A stretch of DNA of 64,000 nt from Thermoleophilales bacterium (lineage in GTDB: Bacteria; Actinomycetota; Thermoleophilia; Solirubrobacterales; 70-9). The notes under the pieces were generated by a model, which saw only the letters and a list, made by a program, of their open reading frames with translations, was not told where the DNA came from and made no database searches. Every line of letters starts with the position of its first letter. The stretch's first letter is position 1. Both the position numbers and the translations under genes were made by a program. Below, one piece after another: positions 56,922-64,000 of this stretch. The stretch spans positions 186,001 to 250,000 of the forward strand of contig JACJWZ010000001.1 in the NCBI GenBank assembly GCA_020636895.1, read 5' to 3'.

Positions 56922-57911
56922 GTGCAGGGCGGGCGAGGAGCCATAGAGATTCAGGTCGATCTGCCGGAGGACGGCGCTCTGGCGGGGATGGCGGAGGTCG
57001 TCCGGGAGGGACTCTCCTGCCCGTTCAAGGAGATCCCGCCGAAGTACTTCTACGACGAGCGCGGATCGGAGCTCTACGAGCGGATCACCGAGCTTCCCGA
57101 GTACTACCCCTACCGCTGTGAGCGCCAGATCCTCGACGCCCGCGCCGCCGAGATCGTCGCTGCCGCGCGGCCGCGGACGCTGATCGAGCTCGGCTCCGGG
57201 GCCGCCTCGAAGAGCCGGGTGCTGCTCGACGCGATGAGCGAGATCGGCACGCTCGAGACCTACGTCCCCGTCGACATCTCCGAGGAGATCACCCGCCGCG
57301 CGGCCTCCGAGCTCGTGGACGAGTACCCCGGCCTCGACGTGCGCGGCATCGTCTGCGACTACGAGACCCACCTCGAGCGGATCCCGCGTCCCGAGGGCGC
57401 GCTGATCGCGTTCCTCGGCGGCACGATCGGCAACTTCCGCCCGGCCGCCCGGCGCTCCTTCCTCGCCCGGATCGCGACCCTGATGTACCCGGGTGACCGC
57501 TTCCTGCTCGGCACCGACCTCGTCAAGGACAGGGCGACTGTGGAGGCCGCCTACAACGACTCCGCCGGCGTCACCGCCGAGTTCAACAAGAACGTCCTCG
57601 CGGTCCTGAACCGCGAGCTCGGGGCGGACTTCGACCTCGATGCGTTCGAGCACGTCGCCTTCTGGGACCCGGAGAACGAGTGGATCGACATCCGGCTGCG
57701 TGCCCTCGCGGAGCAGTTCGTCGATCTCACAACGCTCGACATGCGTGCGCACTTCGCCCGTAACGAGGAGATGCGGACCGAGATCTCGACCAAGTTCACC
57801 CGTGAGCGGATCGAATCCAGCTACGCCGACGCGGGGCTCGAGCTGCTCGAGTGGTGGCTCGACGACGCCGGTCTCTACGCGCTCAGCCTCGCCCGCCCGC
57901 TGGCTCAGTAA
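56922..57911 (+). CDS. egtD: L-histidine N-alpha-methyltransferase
   Basis: The 329-residue enzyme trimethylates histidine to hercynine using S-adenosylmethionine, the first step of ergothioneine synthesis. Marks are KYFYDERGSELYERITELPE, the SAM loop ELGSGAASKSR, PVDISEEI, FLGGTIGNF and the substrate region AYNDSAGVTAEFNKN. The GTG at 56922 is preceded by a GGGGAGGGGG sequence, 14 bases after the egtB stop. egtB-egtD form the operon; egtA, egtC and egtE are not in the window. Confidence 0.94.
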   Translation: MQGGRGAIEIQVDLPEDGALAGMAEVVREGLSCPFKEIPPKYFYDERGSELYERITELPEYYPYRCERQILDARAAEIVAAARPRTLIELGSGAASKSRVLLDAMSEIGTLETYVPVDISEEITRRAASELVDEYPGLDVRGIVCDYETHLERIPRPEGALIAFLGGTIGNFRPAARRSFLARIATLMYPGDRFLLGTDLVKDRATVEAAYNDSAGVTAEFNKNVLAVLNRELGADFDLDAFEHVAFWDPENEWIDIRLRALAEQFVDLTTLDMRAHFARNEEMRTEISTKFTRERIESSYADAGLELLEWWLDDAGLYALSLARPLAQ

Positions 57912-57998
57912 CCGCGAGCGGGCAGCAAGCTCCGAGCGCCGGAGGATGGCCGGCGGAGAGCCACCTTCGGATCGCGCCCGCGGGCTCCCGCTTCCGTT

Positions 57999-58787
57999 TC
58001 AGCGGCGTGCGACCGAGTAGACCTCGAGGTCCTTCGGTGCCCCCTTGGCCCGGAACCGCAGCTTGCGCTTGATCTTGAACCGATCCTCGTCGAGGCGGTC
58101 GCGAACCGAGCCCGAGACGAGCAGCTCGTCACCCTTCGCGGCCTGGGCGACGCGGGCGGCGATGTTGACGTCGACGCCGAGGTAGTCGCGGCCGACGCGG
58201 CGCGGCTGCCCGTGGTGGGCGCCGGCGCGCATCAGCGGCCGCTCACCGAGCACGTCCACCGCGGCGATCGCCTCCTGCGCGTCGAGGACCGCGTCGACCG
58301 CCGCCTCGGGTTCGAGGAACGTCGCCATGAGGCCGTCCCCGAGCCGCTTGACGACGCGCCCGCCGCGGTCGGTGAGCGCCGGTGTCACCTGGCGGTCCAC
58401 CTGGCGCAGCAGCTCGGTGGCCGCGGTATCGCCGGCCTCGAGCGCCCAGTCCGAGAAGCGGACGAGGTCGGTGAAGACGATCGTCATCTCGGTCTCGCCG
58501 CGCTCGTCCCAGCCGCCCGAGGCGAGCGCCTCGTAGACCTGCAGCGTCCCGAGGCCGAGCTCGCGCAGGATGCTCGGCCGGTCGGTGCTGATCTCGGCGA
58601 TGCGGCGGCCGAGGACCTGGGAGGCCTGATCGCCGCCGGTGGACATCGGATCACCGAAGTCGCTGTCGCCGGGGAGGATCCGCCGTGCGCCGCGAGCCAG
58701 CTTCGCCAGCGTCTCCAGGCGGCCAGCCGGGCTCGGGTCGATCTCGACGATCTCGACCTCGTCGTCCTCGCGATCCCCTGCGCTCAC
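57999..58787 (-). CDS. Class III adenylate/guanylate cyclase
   Basis: The 262-residue protein has an acidic N-terminal region and a C-terminal cyclase homology domain. Metal-binding Asp is in VFTDLVRFSD, the second Asp and purine-site Lys in VVKRLGDGLMATF, and the transition-state Asn/Arg in GVDVNIAARVA. The usual dimerisation pattern is complete, so it may make cyclic AMP. There is no membrane or sensor domain apart from the N-terminal helix region (RPSILRELGLGTLQVYEALASGG). The GTG at 58787 is 7 bases after TAGATT. Confidence 0.88.
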   Translation of the reverse strand: MSAGDREDDEVEIVEIDPSPAGRLETLAKLARGARRILPGDSDFGDPMSTGGDQASQVLGRRIAEISTDRPSILRELGLGTLQVYEALASGGWDERGETEMTIVFTDLVRFSDWALEAGDTAATELLRQVDRQVTPALTDRGGRVVKRLGDGLMATFLEPEAAVDAVLDAQEAIAAVDVLGERPLMRAGAHHGQPRRVGRDYLGVDVNIAARVAQAAKGDELLVSGSVRDRLDEDRFKIKRKLRFRAKGAPKDLEVYSVARR

Positions 58788-58794
58788 CCCGTCG

Positions 58795-58800
58795 AATCTA
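58795..58800 (-). promoter_or_regulatory. -10 element TAGATT, leaderless start of the cyclase
   Basis: TAGATT on the minus strand ends 7 bases before the GTG at 58787. Confidence 0.5.
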
Positions 58801-58830
58801 CCCAGTCGCGCCGCGGTCCAGACGTTCCTA

Positions 58831-58836
58831 TAGGCT
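58831..58836 (+). promoter_or_regulatory. -10 element TAGGCT, near-leaderless start
   Basis: TAGGCT ends 9 bases before the ATG at 58846. It diverges from the cyclase promoter 31 bases away. Confidence 0.45.
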
Positions 58837-58845
58837 CGCGCCGGG

Positions 58846-59343
58846 ATGCAGGTCTCGAAGCTTTCGCGCGCGGAGGTGCTGGGAATGGTGGCCGGGCTCG
58901 TGCTCGTCGTGGCCGTCCTCTTCCTTCCCTGGTACTCGCTCGCCGATATCGACGGCGCACCGCGTCATGGGGACGAGTTCATCTGCGGCTCGGGGGAGTA
59001 CTCCTGCACCGGGTTCTCGACCTTCCCGATCCTGCGCTGGCTGCTGCTCGCGGCTGCCGCCGCACCCTTCATCCTCGCCTGGATCGTGGTCCGCGGCAAC
59101 AAGCTCTCGTGGCCCCCGGGGGAGCTGACCATGGTGGTCGGCTTCACCGCATTCGTGCTGATCGCCTACAACGGCATCCTCGATCTGCCCGGCAGCGGGC
59201 CCGCCGAGGTCGGCGTCAGCAAGGACTGGGGCTACTGGGTCGCGCTGCTGGCGGCGGCTGGGATCGCCGCTGCGGGCATCGGCCGCTCCATGGAGGAGCA
59301 GCCGGGCGGGGCCGGCGCCCGAAAGGCTCCCGGTTCGGTCTGA
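58846..59343 (+). CDS. Four-span membrane protein of unknown function
   Basis: The 165-residue protein has four hydrophobic segments (about 10-28, 62-82, 93-110 and 127-143). The first outside loop carries two cysteines (FICGSGEYSCTGF) that could form a disulfide. Similar small proteins with LPWYSL after the first span are common in this lineage, but no function is known to me. The N-terminus is polar and predicted inside. Promoter at near-leaderless spacing. Confidence 0.75.
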   Translation: MQVSKLSRAEVLGMVAGLVLVVAVLFLPWYSLADIDGAPRHGDEFICGSGEYSCTGFSTFPILRWLLLAAAAAPFILAWIVVRGNKLSWPPGELTMVVGFTAFVLIAYNGILDLPGSGPAEVGVSKDWGYWVALLAAAGIAAAGIGRSMEEQPGGAGARKAPGSV

Positions 59344-59389
59344 CCCGGCTCCGGGACGCGGCCTGACCGCGTCGCGGCTCCTGCATCCA

Positions 59390-59395
59390 TAAGGT
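59390..59395 (+). promoter_or_regulatory. -10 element TAAGGT, leaderless start of glpX
   Basis: TAAGGT ends 7 bases before the GTG at 59403. Confidence 0.5.
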
Positions 59396-59402
59396 CCACC
59401 TC

Positions 59403-60419
59403 GTGGGAGTCATCTCGCAAGACGTTCGCTCGGGCGCCAAGCCCGACCGCAACCTCGCCCTCGAGCTCGTCCGGGTGACCGAGGCGGCCGCGCTCGCCGC
59501 CGCACGCTGGGTCGGCCGCGGAGACAAGGAGGCCGCCGACGGCGCCGCCGTCGACGCCATGCGCCTCCTGATCAACACGATCCCGATGGACGGCGTGGTC
59601 GTCATCGGCGAGGGCGAGAAGGACGAGGCGCCGATGCTCTACAACGGCGAGGAGATCGGCGACGGCTCGCCCCCTCACGTCGACATCGCGGTCGACCCGC
59701 TCGAGGGCACCCGCCTCTGCGCGCAGGGGCGCCCGGGCGCCCTGGCTGTCATCGCGCTGGCCGAGAAGGGCGCGATGTTCGACCCCGGCCCCTGCGTCTA
59801 CATGGAGAAGCTGGCCGGCGGCCCCGAGATCGCCGACTGCCTGTCGCTCGAGATCCCGATCGGTGACGTCGTCAAGCGCGTTGCCGACAAGCGCGGCGTC
59901 AGCCCCACCGAGATCACGACCGTGATCCTCGACCGCGAGCGCCACGCCGAGGGCGTGCGCCAGATCCGCGAGGCCGGCAGCCGCATCCGCTTCATCACCG
60001 ACGGCGACGTCTCCGCCGCGTTGCTCGCCGTCACCGAGGGCACCGGCGTCGACATGCTCTGGGGGATCGGCGGCACTCCGGAGGGCGTGATCTCGGCCGC
60101 CGCTATCAAGTGCCTGGGCGGGCAGATCCTCGGTCGTCTGTGGCCACGTGACGATGGCGAGCGCAAGGCCGCGGAGGAGGCGGGCTACGAGATCGAGCGC
60201 GTGCTCACCGTCGACGATCTCGTCGGCGGCAACGACGCTTTCTTCGCGGCCAGCGGCGTCACCGACGGCGATCTCCTGCAGGGCGTCCGCTACCACCCGG
60301 GCGAGTACGCCACGACCGAGTCACTGGTCATGCGGTCCCGCTCCGGGACGGTGCGCCGCGTCAGCGGCCGTCACGACCAGAAGAAGCTGCGCGAGGTTAC
60401 GGACGGCCTCTACGGGTAG
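59403..60419 (+). CDS. glpX: Class II fructose-1,6-bisphosphatase
   Basis: The 338-residue enzyme makes fructose 6-phosphate in gluconeogenesis. Class II marks are RNLALELVRVTEAAALAAARW at the N-terminus (first 20 residues of the domain), metal site GEGEKDEAPML, DPLEGTRLCAQG, and GIGGTPEGVISAAAIKCLGG. Class II is the usual actinobacterial form. The GTG at 59403 lies at leaderless spacing from its promoter. The neighbouring pyruvate kinase at 41 kb works in the opposite direction of the pathway but is not linked. Confidence 0.95.
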   Translation: MGVISQDVRSGAKPDRNLALELVRVTEAAALAAARWVGRGDKEAADGAAVDAMRLLINTIPMDGVVVIGEGEKDEAPMLYNGEEIGDGSPPHVDIAVDPLEGTRLCAQGRPGALAVIALAEKGAMFDPGPCVYMEKLAGGPEIADCLSLEIPIGDVVKRVADKRGVSPTEITTVILDRERHAEGVRQIREAGSRIRFITDGDVSAALLAVTEGTGVDMLWGIGGTPEGVISAAAIKCLGGQILGRLWPRDDGERKAAEEAGYEIERVLTVDDLVGGNDAFFAASGVTDGDLLQGVRYHPGEYATTESLVMRSRSGTVRRVSGRHDQKKLREVTDGLYG

Positions 60420-60429
60420 GCCGTCGCCC

Positions 60430-61326
60430 GTGTACCTGATCGCGGGCGCAACCGGATACATCGGCGGACTGCTGGCGGAGGAGCTTGCCAGCGCCGGCCG
60501 TGAAGCGCGCTGCATGGCGCGCGCTCCGGAGCGGGCCCGGGGCACGCTTCCCGACCGCTGCGAGGTCGTCCGCGGCGACGTCCTCGAACCCGACACCCTC
60601 GACGAGGCGCTCGCCGGCGTCGAGCTCGCCTATTACCTCGTCCACTCGATGGGCCGGGGCGGAGATTCGGGCTTCGCCGAGCGTGACAGGCGCGGCGCCC
60701 GCAACTTCGCGCAGGCGTGCGAGCGGCAGGGCGTCGAGCGTCTCGTCTATCTGGGCGGCCTTGGCGAGGGGAAGTCCGAGCACCTGCGCTCGCGGCAGGA
60801 GACGGCGGAAGAGCTCGCCTCGACCGGGATCCCGCTCACCTACTTCCGCGCAGCGATCGTGATCGGCGCCGGAAGCGAGTCGCTCCGCACGATCGCCTAC
60901 CTCGTCAAGCGCTTGCCGGCGATGATCACGCCGAGCTGGACCGACACCAGGACCCAGCCGATCGCCGCAGCCGACGTGACCGCCTATCTCGCGGCCGCCC
61001 CCGACGTCCCAGGGAGCTCCGGCCGTGAGATCGAGATCGGCGGACCCGACGTCACCACCTACGGCGAGCTCCTCGACCTCGCCGCCGAGGCGCGGGGATC
61101 GCGCAGGCGCCCGCGGCTCGGCGTCCCGCTCCTCTCGCCGTCGCTCAGCTCCCACTGGATCGGCCTCGTCACGCCCGTCGATGCCGGCGTGGCGCGGCCG
61201 CTGGTCGAGGGGCTGGCCACGGAGACGATCGTCGAGGACGACTCCGGGATGGCGCTGTTCGACGTCGAGCGCACGGCGCTCCGCGATGCGATGGCGGAGG
61301 CGGTCCCAGCGGCTCTGCGCTCTTGA
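60430..61326 (+). CDS. NAD(P)-binding atypical SDR/NmrA-like protein
   Basis: The 298-residue protein begins with the nucleotide-binding motif YLIAGATGYIGGLLAEELA and continues with VRGDVLEPDTLDEALAGVELAYYLVHSMG and YLGGLGEG. The classical SDR catalytic YxxxK is absent, as in atypical SDRs of the complex I/NmrA/DUF2867-type group (LVHSMG is characteristic). It may act as a redox sensor or an oxidoreductase of unknown substrate. The GTG at 60430 is 10 bases after glpX, so both are likely co-transcribed. Confidence 0.83.
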   Translation: MYLIAGATGYIGGLLAEELASAGREARCMARAPERARGTLPDRCEVVRGDVLEPDTLDEALAGVELAYYLVHSMGRGGDSGFAERDRRGARNFAQACERQGVERLVYLGGLGEGKSEHLRSRQETAEELASTGIPLTYFRAAIVIGAGSESLRTIAYLVKRLPAMITPSWTDTRTQPIAAADVTAYLAAAPDVPGSSGREIEIGGPDVTTYGELLDLAAEARGSRRRPRLGVPLLSPSLSSHWIGLVTPVDAGVARPLVEGLATETIVEDDSGMALFDVERTALRDAMAEAVPAALRS

Positions 61327-61348
61327 CGGAGTCCGCGCCCCACCCGGC

Positions 61349-62263
61349 TCAAGCGCCCATTCGCTCCCGTTCCGGTTCCTCGCGCGGATCGTCTCGCTCG
61401 CGGAGCGACTGGAACTCGGCGGTCATCCCCCTCACGGTCCCCGTGTCGTGCAGCTCGAACCGCAGCGCGTTGATGACACCGCCCGCGAGTAGGCCCAGGG
61501 CGAGCGCGTAGAACCAGAGCAGCGCGATCAGGACGAAGCTGACGATCCGCCCGAACTGCCCGATCGTCGACAGGTTGACGAGGTACAGCGGGAACACGAA
61601 GTTCGCGATGCCGGCGGCCAGGCTCATGAACAACGCTCCCGGCCACACTGCGCGCCACGGCAGGTGCCCCTTCGGCACCGCCCAGTAGATGACGCACAGG
61701 ACCAGGAAGCTGATCAAGAGCCCGCCCGCGATCACGACGAGGTTCCCGAGCCAGTCGATGTCGTCGAGGCCGAGCGGCAGGTTGTCGGTGCCGGCGAGGA
61801 CGAAGCTCTCGGCCGCGGGCACGGCGACGCTTGCGGCGAGGAAGAGGGCGACGACCGCAAGCATGATCAGCGAGAACCGCTTCTGCGCCCACCATCCCCG
61901 GCACTCGACGTGGTAGATGCGGCAGAAGGCGGTGTCCATCGCGCCCCAGAACGACGCGCCGATCCAGAGGCCGGCGACGATGGCGACGATCCCGATCTCG
62001 GTCGAGCGCGCCCGCAGGTCGTCGAGCGTCGATCGCAGCGTGTCCTGCTCGGTCGAGGGGAACAGCTCCTGCAGATCGCGGAGGATCGTCGTCTGCACGT
62101 CGGAGCTCTGCAGAAGCTGCCCGGTGATGAACAGGAGCAGGAGCGCGAAGGGGAACACCGACAGCATCAGGTTGTAGGCGACCATCGCCGCCATGCCGGT
62201 GACGTTCTCCTCGTATGCGCGGCGCCAGAAGGCGCCCACCCCACGACGGAGGGCGGCGGTCAC
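61349..62263 (-). CDS. YihY/BrkB family membrane protein
   Basis: The 304-residue protein has six hydrophobic segments and the family marks GMAAMVAYNLMLSVFPF near the start, LWIGASFWGAMDTAFCRIY in the middle and LIALLWFYALALGLLAGGVINA near the end. Members were once annotated as ribonuclease BN in error; most are transporters or lipid-related membrane proteins of unclear role. The GTG at 62263 overlaps the stop of the upstream small gene by 4 bases (GTGA), so the two are co-translated. Confidence 0.88.
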   Translation of the reverse strand: MTAALRRGVGAFWRRAYEENVTGMAAMVAYNLMLSVFPFALLLLFITGQLLQSSDVQTTILRDLQELFPSTEQDTLRSTLDDLRARSTEIGIVAIVAGLWIGASFWGAMDTAFCRIYHVECRGWWAQKRFSLIMLAVVALFLAASVAVPAAESFVLAGTDNLPLGLDDIDWLGNLVVIAGGLLISFLVLCVIYWAVPKGHLPWRAVWPGALFMSLAAGIANFVFPLYLVNLSTIGQFGRIVSFVLIALLWFYALALGLLAGGVINALRFELHDTGTVRGMTAEFQSLRERDDPREEPERERMGA

Positions 62264-62571
62264 CGTCGCTCGACGGCGTCCCGCAGGGCGGCGGCGGCCC
62301 GTCCGGCCAGCCGCAGCCCCAGCGTTGCGGCCTCACCGGCTACCGCGATGCCGCCCTTGGCGAGGGCCTCCAGGTCGATCGGCTGCTCGGGCGTCGCCTC
62401 GTGGGCGTCGGTGGAGGCTTCCTTCTCGGCGGCCTCCGCGGGCTCCTCGCGCTGCTTCGGCGGCTCGGTGCTCCGGCGCGGACTGCGCACCGCTGGGCGC
62501 GAGTTCGGGAGGTTGCCGAGAATGCCGGCCTGCGGGGAGCTCTTCGCGCTTTCGGGGCGTTCGTCGCTCAT
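62260..62571 (-). CDS. Small acidic-basic protein co-translated with the YihY gene
   Basis: The 103-residue protein has a disordered, charged N-terminal two thirds rich in Pro, Glu and Ser and a C-terminal amphipathic helix region (LEALAKGGIAVAGEAATLGLRLAGRAAAALRD) broken here for length: GGIAVAGEAATLGLRLAG is its core. No family recognised. The 4-base overlap with yihY and conserved reading-frame composition support it as real. It could be a cytosolic partner of the membrane protein. Confidence 0.65.
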   Translation of the reverse strand: MSDERPESAKSSPQAGILGNLPNSRPAVRSPRRSTEPPKQREEPAEAAEKEASTDAHEATPEQPIDLEALAKGGIAVAGEAATLGLRLAGRAAAALRDAVERR

Positions 62572-62743
62572 CCGGGACCTATTTCAGCGGTTTCGGCGGA
62601 CGCGGGCGCCGCGGTCGGCGGGGGAGCCCAACGTGAGTGACGAAACGCACACTCTTCCTTGCGCATGATCGGGCCCGTAACCGGGTACGGGAGGCGGTGT
62701 ATCGAGCCGGGCATGCGAGAGGGAACGGACCTCTGCCGAACCC

Positions 62744-62772
62744 TTGACTTCAGAAAGTATAGCGACTACAAT
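62744..62772 (+). promoter_or_regulatory. Consensus-like sigma-70 promoter of rpoD
   Basis: TTGACT (62744-62749), a 17-base spacer, then TACAAT (62767-62772) form the strongest classical promoter in the window. It predicts a start near 62779 and a leader of about 187 nt. Just downstream is a perfect 12-base palindrome GTTCCGCGGAAC (62776-62787) at the transcription start. Confidence 0.8.
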
Positions 62773-62778
62773 GGCGTT

Positions 62779-62965
62779 CCGCGGAACTTTCACCTGCGCC
62801 GGGTGATTTGAGCCTTACGAACGTGATCCGGGGGAACCGCATGGGTTCCACCACAAACTGCAGACGGCTCATGGACCCCCAGCCGCCGCCCGATATGAGC
62901 CAGCGGGCCCGACGCGGCAGTGAGCACGAAGACATACGGAACAGAACGGAGCACTAGGACCAAGG
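62779..62965 (+). promoter_or_regulatory. Long 5' leader of rpoD
   Basis: The leader carries a GGAACC/GGTTCC hairpin (62833-62838, 62844-62849) and a CACC/GGTG-type hairpin near 62791-62805. A small frame (62841-62957) fills its second half. The gap 62572-62743 ahead of the promoter shows nothing I can assign. The leader has no match to a known riboswitch that I recognise. Confidence 0.4.
62841..62957 (+). CDS. Candidate 38-codon upstream frame in the rpoD leader
   Basis: The frame runs from ATG 62841 to TAG 62955-62957 and ends 8 bases before the rpoD ATG. GGGGGA lies 8 bases upstream of its ATG. The peptide is charged and Pro/Arg-rich with one Cys and no membrane segment. The ATG is inside the loop of the GGAACC/GGTTCC hairpin, so its translation could be sensitive to folding. 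It may equally be a chance frame in GC-rich DNA. Confidence 0.3.
   Translation: MGSTTNCRRLMDPQPPPDMSQRARRGSEHEDIRNRTEH

Positions 62966-64000
<1,035 letters not shown>

Overview
The window is a very GC-rich chromosomal segment (around 70 percent GC by eye) with densely packed genes on both strands and strong third-position GC. The gene set fits a deep-branching actinobacterium of the Thermoleophilia/Solirubrobacterales type: an actinobacterial integration-host-factor homologue, an F420-type LLM oxidoreductase, ergothioneine genes egtB/egtD, GlpX-type fructose bisphosphatase, a CtpE-like P-type ATPase, three-subunit proton-translocating transhydrogenase and a group 1 sigma factor. I see no insertion sequence, prophage, CRISPR array, tRNA or rRNA. 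This looks like core chromosome, not an island. The lineage is inferred from gene content, not from a marker-gene tree.

Layout. 1-10.4 kb: membrane protein fragment, IHF-like protein with a long structured leader, a PLP-dependent KBL/AONS-family synthase, a base-excision glycosylase, a thiXYZ pyrimidine ABC transporter under a TPP riboswitch, a MoxR ATPase/VWA pair and a coiled-coil protein. 10.5-16.9 kb: a tightly coupled histidine-utilisation operon, hutH-hutU-deformylase-hutF-hutI. 16.8-19.7 kb: two tandem S51 peptidases and an asparaginase. 20-23.8 kb: glnK-type PII with amtB, a PAS/metallo-beta-lactamase pair and a zinc-ribbon miniprotein. 24-32.2 kb: rhodanese, thiolase, DUF4126, FKBP, AIM24, an ABC exporter and a large acyl-CoA dehydrogenase. 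32.3-37 kb: L-2-hydroxyglutarate oxidase and two paralogous membrane proteins, one fused to a phospholipase-C-like domain. 37-46 kb: ATP-dependent DNA ligase, P450, crotonase, GST, pyruvate kinase, P-type ATPase and LLM oxidoreductase. 46.1-50.8 kb: a signalling locus of receptor Ser/Thr kinase, FHA-HTH regulator and a receptor pseudokinase. 50.8-53.8 kb: pntAA-pntAB-pntB. 54-64 kb: PRC-barrel and LapA-like proteins, a pilin-signal fusion protein, egtB-egtD, a class III cyclase, glpX, a YihY/BrkB membrane protein and the 5' part of rpoD.

Two expression styles coexist. Many first genes of transcription units have a TAnnnT-like -10 hexamer only 6-10 bases before the start codon and no Shine-Dalgarno sequence, so their mRNAs are probably leaderless. 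Others (amtB, glnK, the thiolase, the acyl-CoA dehydrogenase, AIM24, the IHF-like gene) have clear leaders with Shine-Dalgarno sequences. Inside operons, 4-base ATGA/GTGA overlaps or directly abutting TAGATG junctions are the rule.

The most interesting points are: (1) the kinase/FHA-HTH/pseudokinase locus, where the pseudokinase has lost all three catalytic residues but keeps the membrane-anchored beta-propeller layout; (2) a peptide-deformylase-family enzyme translationally coupled inside a hut operon that has hutF but no hutG, making it a candidate N-formylglutamate deformylase; (3) egtB apparently starting with ATC on a leaderless mRNA; (4) a PII protein lacking the modifiable Tyr51; (5) the membrane-domain/PLC-X fusion beside a paralogue that lacks the enzyme.
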